Shown here: positions 1 to 4,930 of the stretch, piece after piece | Layout: the number at the start of each line of letters is the position of its first letter | Numbering within the stretch: the stretch's first letter is position 1 | Source: Candidatus Falkowiibacteriota bacterium | Lineage (GTDB): Archaea > Iainarchaeota > Iainarchaeia > Iainarchaeales > GCA-2688035 | DNA length: 8,529 nucleotides | Assembly: GCA_017610485.1 (NCBI GenBank) | Contig: JAFCBY010000044.1 | Coordinates: 1 to 8,529 of the forward strand | Direction: 5' to 3' | Notes under the pieces: model-generated | Seen by the model: only the letters and a program-made list of their open reading frames with translations | Database searches by the model: none | What the model was told of the DNA's origin: nothing | Program-made: the position numbers and the translations under genes

Positions 1-138
1 CCCTCAATCGTTGAGCAGGTTTTTGTAATAACCCACAACAAAGAAATGAAGAAAGCCGCCTCTGCCGCCCTCTACGTTCTTGAAAGGGAAAAGGATGAGG
101 ATGCCGTTACAAAGCCAGTTCTTGTCCAGGCAGAATGA
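1..138 (+). CDS. smc: SMC-like chromosome segregation ATPase, C-terminal end (partial)
   Basis: The reading frame is open from the first base to a TGA at 136-138 and gives 45 residues, so the gene begins outside the window. The visible part contains QVFVITHNKEM followed by ALYVLEREKDEDAVTKPVLV. This matches the end of SMC-type ABC ATPases, where an ITHNK-like H-loop is followed by an 'A..LY.V..EE.GVSK.VSV'-like strand. In the family the H-loop histidine contacts the ATP gamma-phosphate in the head domain, and the complex organises and segregates chromosomes. Rad50 is the main alternative, because it has a similar H-loop near its end, but the ALY motif and the final strand fit SMC better. The gene converges on rps17e with a 13-nt gap. 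The call rests on 45 residues only. Confidence 0.55.
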   Translation, partial: PSIVEQVFVITHNKEMKKAASAALYVLEREKDEDAVTKPVLVQAE

Positions 139-151
139 GCAATTTGTGGAA

Positions 152-355
152 TTAATCGCTTTTGAGGTCTTTGACCTTTCTTGTCAGGAAACCCGCAATC
201 ATGTTCCTGTCAAACCTGCTTAGGGAAAGGCCAAGCTCGTTCAAAAGCACCTTGTTCTGGTCAAAGCTTGTGCCAAACTTGTCTGGGTAGAACTCCAAAA
301 GTTCCTCGACCCTGCTCTTAATTGATTTCGGTACGGCTTTTCCCAAAAAGAACAT
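152..355 (-). CDS. rps17e: 30S ribosomal protein S17e
   Basis: This small protein of the archaeal/eukaryotic 30S subunit is recognisable throughout: KSIKSRVEELLEFYPDKFGT, then QNKVLLNELGLS, then RNMIAGFLTRK. These correspond to the S17e pattern 'IK..A.ELLEKYPDKFTTDFE.NK..VEEL...KK.RNRIAGYITR'. With the ATG at 355 the product is 67 aa. However, the GGAG site lies directly against that ATG (357-360). A TTG at 346 sits at usable spacing and would start the protein MGKAVPKSIKS, which matches the usual MG-start of the family, so 346 may be the true start. The gene follows rpoK on the same strand. The rpoK stop (360-362) overlaps the ribosome-binding site, which suggests translational coupling. Bacteria lack this protein, so it is good evidence for an archaeon. 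Confidence 0.9.
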   Translation of the reverse strand: MFFLGKAVPKSIKSRVEELLEFYPDKFGTSFDQNKVLLNELGLSLSRFDRNMIAGFLTRKVKDLKSD

Positions 356-359
356 CTCC

Positions 360-563
360 TCAAACGACTATTTTTTCAACGCTGCCATCAGGGTAATGCC
401 TCATTACCGTTAACGGCAGAACGCCTTTCTCCAATTCCTGTAATGCCAGGGTGTAAGCGGTGGAGTCTGCTGATGCATTAATCAACGGCGGAGCGCCGAA
501 GGACAATTGCAAGGCCCTTGCAGTTACAAGCCTTGCCCTCTCAAACCTCGTTATCTGGACCAT
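360..563 (-). CDS. rpoK: DNA-directed RNA polymerase subunit K (Rpb6/omega homologue)
   Basis: At 67 aa this is a compact RpoK, the archaeal counterpart of eukaryotic Rpb6 and bacterial omega, which clamps the large subunit during polymerase assembly. The diagnostic core is visible: TRFERARLVTARALQLSFGA with PPLI (about residues 5-28), then ALQELEKGVLPLTVMR (about 40-55), and a short PDGS tail. In the family these read 'RYE.ARI.GARALQ.S.GAP' and 'A..EL..G..P..I.R.LPDG'. The ATG at 563 is supported by a TATA-like box 25-34 nt upstream, which predicts an almost leaderless mRNA. It heads a two-gene unit with rps17e. GC content is visibly higher than in the island genes to its right, so it belongs to the native chromosome. 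Confidence 0.93.
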   Translation of the reverse strand: MVQITRFERARLVTARALQLSFGAPPLINASADSTAYTLALQELEKGVLPLTVMRHYPDGSVEKIVV

Positions 564-587
564 ATAAATCAGAAAAACAGTTTCTGG

Positions 588-597
588 CTATAATAAT
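588..597 (-). promoter_or_regulatory. TATA-like box for rpoK-rps17e
   Basis: On the minus strand this reads ATTATTATAG, an acceptable archaeal box A. It is centred about 29 nt upstream of the rpoK ATG, so transcription should start within a few bases of the start codon (leaderless or near-leaderless). It was located by eye and no score was computed. Confidence 0.45.
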
Positions 598-643
598 CAG
601 TTAATGGAGAGGCTTTAAAAAGGCTTCTGGTCGGGGAGTTTGG

Positions 644-663
644 TTCAAACCCCAGCCGGGGCA
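644..663 (+). repeat. tRNA 3'-end-like repeat, L form (R1)
   Basis: TTCAAACCCCAGCCGGGGCA reads as a tRNA T-loop (TTCAAAC), 3' T-stem strand (CCCAG), 3' acceptor strand (CCGGGGC) and discriminator A. The preceding 60-80 bases contain no matching 5' acceptor (GCCCCGG) or anticodon arm, so this is not a whole tRNA gene. It marks the left border of the island, between the rpoK promoter and the Fic gene. Same-orientation copies lie at 3497, 4832 and 6192. Confidence 0.8.
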
Positions 664-711
664 ATTAAAGTGGCACAGTTTGGCATGCCGTACAATAGCA
701 GCAACCTTATA

Positions 712-757
712 TTACCACATTTTAAAAGCTTTTTGTATAATATTTATTTTGTGGTAA
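712..757 (+). promoter_or_regulatory. Fic promoter flanked by an 8-bp inverted repeat
   Basis: TTACCACA (712-719) and TGTGGTAA (750-757) are perfect inverted copies separated by 30 nt. Between them are TTTAAAAG (721-728), well placed for a start site near 750, and an AT-rich stretch with TATAATATTTA (736-746). The right arm ends one base before the Fic ATG at 759. A dimeric regulator bound to both arms would cover the TATA/BRE side and the transcription start, so this is a candidate operator. The arms are seen directly; regulation is inferred. Confidence 0.5.
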
Positions 758-758
758 C

Positions 759-1691
759 ATGGTTTTTGTTTTAAAGAAAGAAGAGAATGGAAACACCTAT
801 TATTATCTGGCGCACAATGCACGAGTTTCAAAAAACAGGTGGAAGTCATACCGAAAATATGTTGGCAAAAAGTTGCCTTCAAAGGAAAAGATGAAAAAAC
901 TTGAAAAAGATTTTATTAAAGGGAACGGGATTAAGGTTGGCAAGCAGTTCAAGTACCTAGACAAGGAAAAACTGGACAAAGTCGATTACATTATTGGCGA
1001 GTTTCGGGAGAAAACAAAAAAGTATCCAAAGATTGCCTTGGAAAAAATTGAAAGAGACTTTACAATCAAATTCACTCATGATACGAACGCGATTGAAGGA
1101 AATACTGTTTCCTTGATTGAAACTAGCGCTCTGCTTAACAAGAAAGTTGCACCACCCGGAAAAAGCTTGAGAGAAATACACGAGATAACAAACACTGAAA
1201 AAGCGTTGGAGTGCCTGAAAAAATTTAAAGGAGAATTGTCAAAAAGACTTGTTTGCATGCTTCACAAAATAATGATGCAAAACATTGAAGATGAAACCGC
1301 AGGAAAATTCCGCAACTACAATGTTTCAATCCAAGGAGCAAACTGGTTTCCGACACAAGGAAAAGAAGTGGGGGGGGAATTCAAGGAATTAATGAACTGG
1401 TACAAGAAAAACAAGAACAAACTTCACCCAATTGAACTCGCTGCAATAACACACTTAAAATTCGTTGAAGTGCATCCGTTCGGAGACGGAAACGGCAGGA
1501 TAGCAAGACTCATAACCAACCATATACTCATGAAAAACTGTTATCCCCCGTTAAACATTAAAGAAAAAGACACTTTAGAGTACGTTAAGGTTCTTCAGTT
1601 TTCGCAAAACAACCAGAAATTCAAGGAATTGGTCAACTGGTTCACACAAAAACTTGGAGAGAATTATGCCAGCATATTAACAAATGAATGA
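759..1691 (+). CDS. fic: Fic-domain protein (predicted AMP/NMP transferase)
   Basis: The product is 310 aa. The Fic signature HPFGDGNGRIAR lies at residues 239-250: the His is the catalytic base, the Asp/Asn positions bind the Mg-phosphate, and the Arg contacts the nucleotide. Fic enzymes usually transfer AMP from ATP to a Ser/Thr/Tyr hydroxyl of a target protein. An N-terminal inhibitory motif TNAIEGN (109-115), of the (S/T)xxxE(G/N) type, indicates a self-inhibited class II enzyme, so no separate antitoxin is needed. Residues 12-40 (NTYYYLAHNARV to YVGKKLP) form a basic YYYL...R...YVGK..P lead-in region. The ATG at 759 was chosen from the promoter position and the start of that region. A run of eight G (1370-1377) interrupts otherwise AT-rich coding sequence at GG in EVGGEF. 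The gene stands alone between repeats R1 and R2. The target protein is unknown. Confidence 0.92.
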   Translation: MVFVLKKEENGNTYYYLAHNARVSKNRWKSYRKYVGKKLPSKEKMKKLEKDFIKGNGIKVGKQFKYLDKEKLDKVDYIIGEFREKTKKYPKIALEKIERDFTIKFTHDTNAIEGNTVSLIETSALLNKKVAPPGKSLREIHEITNTEKALECLKKFKGELSKRLVCMLHKIMMQNIEDETAGKFRNYNVSIQGANWFPTQGKEVGGEFKELMNWYKKNKNKLHPIELAAITHLKFVEVHPFGDGNGRIARLITNHILMKNCYPPLNIKEKDTLEYVKVLQFSQNNQKFKELVNWFTQKLGENYASILTNE

Positions 1692-1724
1692 GGCGATTTG
1701 ATAAAGAAAAAAGGAATGAAAACA

Positions 1725-1787
1725 GGCTTCAAAGCGGCAGAAAACAGCGGTTAACCGAAGTGAAGGGTGCAGCGCCCAGCCGGGGCA
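1725..1787 (+). repeat. tRNA 3'-end-like repeat, long M form (R2)
   Basis: This stretch begins GGCTTCAAAG, passes through ACAGCGGTTAACCGAAG, and ends CGCCCAGCCGGGGCA. It aligns almost end to end with 5666-5725 (GGCTTCAAAG, ACAGTTAACCGAAA, CGCCCAGTCGGGGCA). The last 13 bases equal the tRNA-3'-end motif of the L form, but the sequence in front of it differs from L. It lies 33 nt after the Fic stop codon. Confidence 0.75.
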
Positions 1788-1805
1788 TTATTTAATGCGA
1801 AGACA

Positions 1806-1854
1806 GGTTATCAAGCCGAAGGCGCAGATAGCATTCTTGCTCACCCCCAGCCGG
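1806..1854 (+). repeat. Hairpin element ending in CAGCCGG
   Basis: GTTATC (1807-1812) can pair with GATAGC (1827-1832) around a 14-nt loop, followed by TTCTTGCTCAC and CCCAGCCGG. The whole stretch resembles 4773-4821 in layout and sequence: stem, AAGCC..AAG.CG loop, stem, TCCTTGCTCGCACCAGCCGG. It falls just downstream of the stop codon of the PolB-like gene. It may also act as its 3' hairpin. Confidence 0.45.
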
Positions 1855-1867
1855 CTGCTCGGCTTTC

Positions 1868-3382
1868 TCACCTGCTGCTTGCCGTTATCAAGGCCGGAAC
1901 TTTTTCCTTCTCCGAGAACTGCTTTATCAGGGAGTAGGGCTTTTCACTTCTGAGCAATGCCTTGTTTTTTTCTGTTGTGAAGACACGGCATTTTCTCGAG
2001 GCTGCAAAGCTTTGGAAGCTTTCGAGGACAGAGGCCTCGATTGACTCTATGGCGGAACCGAAAGGCATTGAGAAGAAAGCACTCTTTGGATTGCTCAGCT
2101 GGCTTGGGATTGAGGAAAGAAGCCTTGAAAGGGCTTTCAGCCTGGTTTTTTGGAAGAGGAAGTCAGGGCTTGCTGCAAGCATGCTTGAACCAAGAATCTT
2201 GTGCTGTTTCATGGCCTCCTTTCCCATTTCCTCAAGCTCGCTTTCAAGGAAGGAAATCTTTTTGTTAAGCGAAACAATTTGCTTTGAAAGCAGGCTCTCC
2301 TGCTTTTGGCAGAACCAGAAAAGCTTTGTTGGCTTTGCAAGGACTGCGTCTCCCTGGCTTTGCAGCTTCAAGGCGTCAAAGAGTGGAATTTCAACGCACT
2401 GGTTTCTGAAGAACGGCCCCAGGGGAATTGTCTTCAGGCAGAATTCTTCCTTCCGCCTCAGTCTGCTCCCCTTCTCAGGGCTTGACTCGTGGAATCTCTG
2501 GGAGAAACTGGGCAAAGCAGACTCAAAGAAGAAGCCGTCCTTCTGCATTTCGACAATGACAAGGCTGTTTGGCAGCACATTCTTGCCCAAATGGTTTTGG
2601 GGAGTGCAGCAATCGCAGTTCAGGCTGTCAAAGCCAAGATTGTAAATTGGTTTTGTCAAAAGGACTGGCCAGAGACCGCTGAAGTCCACTTCTGAAAAGC
2701 CCCTGCCCTTGAACTGGCTTGGCTTTTCCAGGCCTGTTTCTCCACTGGGTGAAATTTTTCCGAGGTTTATTCCGCTCTTCCAAAAAATGGATTCCAAAAG
2801 CATTTCCTGCTGGAGGAAGGCATTTTCCGGAACCTGTGAAAGTTTAATTAAGAGAAGCTGGCTTAGCACAATGGATTCGGCAGTCTTTTGCGCAATCTTT
2901 GGATTGGTCAAAAGCAGTTGCTCAAGGGTTTCATACAAGGGCTCTGAGAAAAGGCCAAGCTTTGCTTCAGGCAAAGAGAAGCTGCTGGACTTTTCAAATG
3001 TTTTCTCAGAAGCCGGGGTGAAACAGTCAAAGAAGCTCCAGTTTCTTTCAAGCAGGAACTGCCTCTCCGGTTCGAGGACAATTGGCCTGAACCCTGTTTC
3101 GTTGAAGACAGCATTGGCAAGGCTTTGCAAGTCGGAAAAGGTTGAGGCTGAGACCTTAAACGCTGTGCCTTCCTGCTCTAATTTGAACCTTTTCTTTTCG
3201 CCTGAAATTGTTTCCTTAAGGGCTTCAAAGGCAAGCTCTCTTTGGCTTGCGTAAAAGGATGGGAAGAAGGGCAGCCTGGACATTCTCCTATTGTTTAGCT
3301 GGGAAAATTCCAGGGCTATGGCCCTCTTCTCCTCCAAGTATTTAACGTCAGTTAGCCAGAAAGGTGTTGGGGTTTGGCTCAT
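1868..3382 (-). CDS. Inactivated family B DNA polymerase-like protein
   Basis: At 504 aa this shows the outline of a PolB with key parts missing. The N-terminus (FWLTDVKYLEEKRAIALEF, then PERQFLLERNWSFFD about residue 105) fits the PolB N-terminal domain. No exonuclease motif (DIE) follows; the sequence goes straight to a palm-like region. VDFSGLWPVLL (about 232-242) corresponds to motif A (DFxSLYPSII), keeping the Asp but losing YPS. CDCC follows at 256-259. A coiled-coil-prone segment (about 356-391) precedes KTRLKALSRLLSS (about 412-424), where motif B (K...N.xYG) should be. CRVFTTEKNKALL (about 465-477) sits where motif C (YGDTDS) should be, so both catalytic Asp are lost. Inactivated PolB homologues are a known archaeal family with a presumed structural role in replication or repair. 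An ATG at 3382 was preferred over an upstream start at 3559, because the extension would translate a tRNA-like repeat (MPRLGFEP), and a TATA box sits about 30 nt before 3382. Confidence 0.68.
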   Translation of the reverse strand: MSQTPTPFWLTDVKYLEEKRAIALEFSQLNNRRMSRLPFFPSFYASQRELAFEALKETISGEKKRFKLEQEGTAFKVSASTFSDLQSLANAVFNETGFRPIVLEPERQFLLERNWSFFDCFTPASEKTFEKSSSFSLPEAKLGLFSEPLYETLEQLLLTNPKIAQKTAESIVLSQLLLIKLSQVPENAFLQQEMLLESIFWKSGINLGKISPSGETGLEKPSQFKGRGFSEVDFSGLWPVLLTKPIYNLGFDSLNCDCCTPQNHLGKNVLPNSLVIVEMQKDGFFFESALPSFSQRFHESSPEKGSRLRRKEEFCLKTIPLGPFFRNQCVEIPLFDALKLQSQGDAVLAKPTKLFWFCQKQESLLSKQIVSLNKKISFLESELEEMGKEAMKQHKILGSSMLAASPDFLFQKTRLKALSRLLSSIPSQLSNPKSAFFSMPFGSAIESIEASVLESFQSFAASRKCRVFTTEKNKALLRSEKPYSLIKQFSEKEKVPALITASSR

Positions 3383-3408
3383 TCTGAAAGAAAGAGGGTT
3401 TTTGGGCC

Positions 3409-3416
3409 TTTTAAAA
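3409..3416 (-). promoter_or_regulatory. TATA-like box for the PolB-like gene
   Basis: TTTTAAAA is centred about 30 nt upstream of the ATG at 3382 and predicts a leaderless transcript. This is the main positional evidence for that start. It sits between the ATG and the direct repeats at 3437-3476. Confidence 0.45.
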
Positions 3417-3436
3417 GAAAAGGGAAGAGAGCGGGT

Positions 3437-3476
3437 TTCCGGTGAAAATTGCACTAGTAGCGCTTCCGGTGAAAAT
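3437..3476. repeat. Two direct 13-nt repeats upstream of the PolB-like gene
   Basis: TTCCGGTGAAAAT occurs at 3437-3449 and again at 3464-3476, with a 27-nt period. On the minus strand it lies just upstream of the TATA box of the PolB-like gene, a place where regulator sites are common. No function is assigned. Confidence 0.5.
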
Positions 3477-3496
3477 GAAAAAATAGGAATTTTGGG

Positions 3497-3516
3497 TTCA
3501 AATCCCAGTCGGGGCA
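3497..3516 (+). repeat. tRNA 3'-end-like repeat, L form (R3)
   Basis: TTCAAATCCCAGTCGGGGCA is identical to R9. The five bases before it (TTGGG) pair with CCCAG, so this copy keeps a complete 17-nt T-arm plus the 3' acceptor strand and discriminator. There is no 5' half of a tRNA upstream. Its minus-strand translation gives PRLGFEP, a well-known false-peptide signature of tRNA T-arms. Confidence 0.8.
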
Positions 3517-3550
3517 TTAAATCCTCTACTTTTGGATAGTTTACAAAATA

Positions 3551-3578
3551 GGTAACCAAGGCCCCGCCCAGTCGGGCA
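3551..3578 (+). repeat. Degenerate M-form repeat (R4)
   Basis: GGTAACCAAGG followed by CGCCCAGTCGGGCA resembles the TTAACCGAA ... GCGCCCAGYCGGGGCA end of R2 and R8, with deletions including one G of the GGGG run. It follows R3 by about 35 nt, so the two forms sit side by side here. Confidence 0.5.
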
Positions 3579-3582
3579 AAGA

Positions 3583-3630
3583 ATACCTCAGTTCGTTCTT
3601 TAGGGCTTTTATATCAGAACGAATGGGTAT
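3583..3630. promoter_or_regulatory. Long imperfect inverted repeat around a TATA-like box
   Basis: ATACC (3583-3587) plus TTCGTTCT (3592-3599) pair with AGAACGAA (3616-3623) plus GGTAT (3626-3630): 13 bp with a small internal bulge. TTTTATAT (3607-3614) lies inside the loop. It is upstream of the HTH gene and could be its operator or an RNA hairpin. A second possible box, ATTAAATT (3661-3668), would give a leaderless start at the ATG 3691. Confidence 0.5.
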
Positions 3631-3690
3631 CAATGTGTTGAAAAAAGGGCATAGAAAAGAATTAAATTCATTGAATTGCACTAATTGTTT

Positions 3691-4548
3691 ATGCCCGCTA
3701 GGATTCCTGCTACAAAAGAGAAAATGATTAAGGTCCTTCTTGGAACAAAGATGTCGATAAATAGCATTGCAAAGAGAGAAAATGTTGCAAGAACAGTTGT
3801 GCAACGAATTAACAGCCAAGGAAGAATAAGACCTAAAGGAGAATTACCTGTCAGGTTATCACCTAGAGAAAAGCGCTTTATAGAAAGGGCTTTGGGGATT
3901 GCAAAATTCACTTCAATGAGACAAATAGCTATTCGTGCAGGCAAAGTCGAAGCTATTCGTGCAGGCAAAGTCGAAGCTATTCGTGCAGGCAAAGTCGACC
4001 CACATACTGTTTCCAGGATTAATATTGAGAAAAAAATAAGGGACAAAGACGCAATCAACGCAGGCATGAGAAAAATTCCTTTCACGAAATTTATGGCTGT
4101 AGTTGACTTGCTTGTCAACCACCCAGAGCTGTCTTTTAGAGGAATAGGAAGACAAACTGGCGTTTCATTCGGCGGCGTACACTACATCAACGAAAGGCTT
4201 GGAATCCAAGACAAACTGACAATTGCTGAACGAGACAGAGAACTAAGAAAAAGGAAAACAAAGGAACGGCATTATAGGTTTTCACCTAAACAAAAGTGGG
4301 AAATTATAGTAGGCCTCAAAGGATTTATCAAATATATAGTAATTGAAAGGGCAAAGGCTGAAGACAAGCCAGTGCCAGTAGCAGACCTTATACAAGAAGC
4401 TATCTTGGAATCCTTTCACGGCTTGGACACACTATCTCCCAAGGGCGATCCGAAAAAATATATAGGCGGCATCACAAGGAATGTAGTAAGGCAACACCTT
4501 AGAGGAACAAGAAGGAGAAAAAAAAGAGAACGTAGAGCAAGCGAATAG
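3691..4548 (+). CDS. Multi-HTH protein with sigma-70 region 2-like C-terminus
   Basis: The product is 285 aa from the ATG at 3691; an upstream TTG at 3685 would add two residues, but the ATG fits a leaderless start. Three helix-turn-helix-like segments can be read. The first is NSIAKRENVARTVVQRIN (about 24-41). The second is RQIAIRAG...DPHTVSRIN (about 77-110). The third is FRGIGRQTGVSFGGVHYIN (about 149-167). The second is interrupted by a triple AIRAGKVE/D repeat. The C-terminal part (about 205-273) has VADLIQEAILESFHGLD, then GDPKKYIGGITRNVVRQHLR and a very basic tail. This is the pattern of sigma-70 region 2 (DLVQEVFL.AW..LD ... F..WL..IARN...D.LR), which is unusual in an archaeon. A DNA-binding regulator or mobile-element protein is likely; the target is unknown. 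The sequence is more AT-rich than the flanking PolB-like gene. Confidence 0.65.
   Translation: MPARIPATKEKMIKVLLGTKMSINSIAKRENVARTVVQRINSQGRIRPKGELPVRLSPREKRFIERALGIAKFTSMRQIAIRAGKVEAIRAGKVEAIRAGKVDPHTVSRINIEKKIRDKDAINAGMRKIPFTKFMAVVDLLVNHPELSFRGIGRQTGVSFGGVHYINERLGIQDKLTIAERDRELRKRKTKERHYRFSPKQKWEIIVGLKGFIKYIVIERAKAEDKPVPVADLIQEAILESFHGLDTLSPKGDPKKYIGGITRNVVRQHLRGTRRRKKRERRASE
3928..3998 (+). repeat. Three in-frame 24-bp tandem repeats inside the HTH gene
   Basis: GCTATTCGTGCAGGCAAAGT plus CGAA is repeated three times at 3928, 3952 and 3976, without a mismatch until the last base. It encodes AIRAGKVE, AIRAGKVE, AIRAGKVD. Because the period is a multiple of three, copies can be gained or lost without a frameshift. 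Confidence 0.95.
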
Positions 4549-4684
4549 CAGCAAAGGGATAAGGACCACAAAAAAAGGAAGCAGGCAAGAAAAAAACGCA
4601 GTGAATGCTCTTTTAAAATCATTCAGACCTAATGATATTGTTTGAGTTGTTATTTTAGTGCGTTATAGAATTAGCGGCTTTGTT
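4549..4684. other. Gap after the HTH gene; in-frame basic continuation past the TAG
   Basis: No separate gene is seen. The HTH frame stays open after its TAG (4546-4548) for 27 more codons to a TAA at 4630-4632. It reads QQRDKDHKKRKQARKKRSE and onward, closely resembling the basic tail just before the stop. The rest, to 4684, is AT-rich and shows no clear signal. Confidence 0.4.
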
Positions 4685-4698
4685 GCCCAGTCGGGGCA
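4685..4698 (+). repeat. Short M-type tRNA 3'-end-like repeat (R5)
   Basis: GCCCAGTCGGGGCA matches the last 14 bases of the M repeat and the acceptor end of the L repeat. The TTAACCGAA part is absent. It stands about 140 nt after the HTH gene's stop codon and directly before a perfect hairpin. Confidence 0.6.
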
Positions 4699-4700
4699 CT

Positions 4701-4728
4701 AGCCCATCGAGCGAAGCGAAGATGGGCT
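4701..4728. repeat. Perfect 8-bp hairpin, GAGCGAAGCGAA loop
   Basis: AGCCCATC (4701-4708) pairs with GATGGGCT (4721-4728) around a 12-nt loop. The same geometry (8-bp stem, 12-nt loop, purine-rich AGCGAA, trailing TCC) recurs 72 nt downstream with a different stem sequence. The stem has changed while pairing was kept. Confidence 0.6.
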
Positions 4729-4772
4729 CCGACTAAATTTGTTCTTTTCCCAAGGCTTTTGCCTGCGAAGCC

Positions 4773-4821
4773 AGCCTATTAAGCCCAAGCGAAATAGGCT
4801 CCTTGCTCGCACCAGCCGGGC
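4773..4821 (+). repeat. Perfect 8-bp hairpin followed by CAGCCGGGC
   Basis: AGCCTATT (4773-4780) pairs with AATAGGCT (4793-4800) around a 12-nt loop, followed by CCTTGCTCGCACCAGCCGGGC. It is related to 1806-1854. It ends 10 nt before the L repeat at 4832. Confidence 0.6.
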
Positions 4822-4831
4822 GTGATGGCTT

Positions 4832-4851
4832 TTCAAATCCCAGTCGAGGCA
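4832..4851 (+). repeat. tRNA 3'-end-like repeat, L form (R7)
   Basis: TTCAAATCCCAGTCGAGGCA carries one substitution (GGGG to GAGG) relative to R3 and R9. The bases before it do not form a T-stem with CCCAG, so only the T-loop-to-3'-end portion is conserved. The 79 bases from here to the membrane-protein stop codon hold nothing else recognisable. Confidence 0.75.
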
Positions 4852-4930
4852 TCTAACCTTCTATTTCGGATATACACACATCCAGTGTTAGAGGCTGAAA
4901 TTGGAACAAGGGCTTTAGAATACGATTACT

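Noticed and set aside
360..563. Bacterial origin of the window
   Set aside because: RpoK and S17e of this type, TATA boxes and leaderless starts are archaeal; HicBA, Fic and the sigma-like module are mobile and do not decide the domain.
1962..3254. Long + strand open frames opposite the PolB-like gene
   Set aside because: They are antisense shadows with low-complexity Ser/Leu/Lys content and no domain; the minus-strand frame is continuous and has PolB-like motifs.
3383..3559. 59-residue N-terminal extension of the PolB-like protein (start at 3559)
   Set aside because: It runs through tRNA-like repeat R3 and translates as MPRLGFEP, a known false-peptide signature of tRNA T-arms. A TATA-like box and a PolB-like N-terminus support the ATG at 3382.
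3928..3998. CRISPR array
   Set aside because: The 24-bp units are contiguous without spacers and lie inside a reading frame. The tRNA-like repeats are hundreds of bases apart, so they do not form a CRISPR either.
3681..4155. Minus-strand frames with a repeated STLPARIA-like or DFACTNSF pattern
   Set aside because: They are antisense readings of the 24-bp tandem repeat in the HTH gene.
4774..4851. 78-nt tRNA-like stretch ending in repeat R7
   Set aside because: A D-arm-like GCC/GGC and an anticodon-arm-like GCTCG/CGGGC can be drawn, but the T-stem does not pair, the acceptor pairs only about four bases, position 33 is not U, and five bases separate the D and anticodon stems. At best it is a pseudo-tRNA or coincidence.
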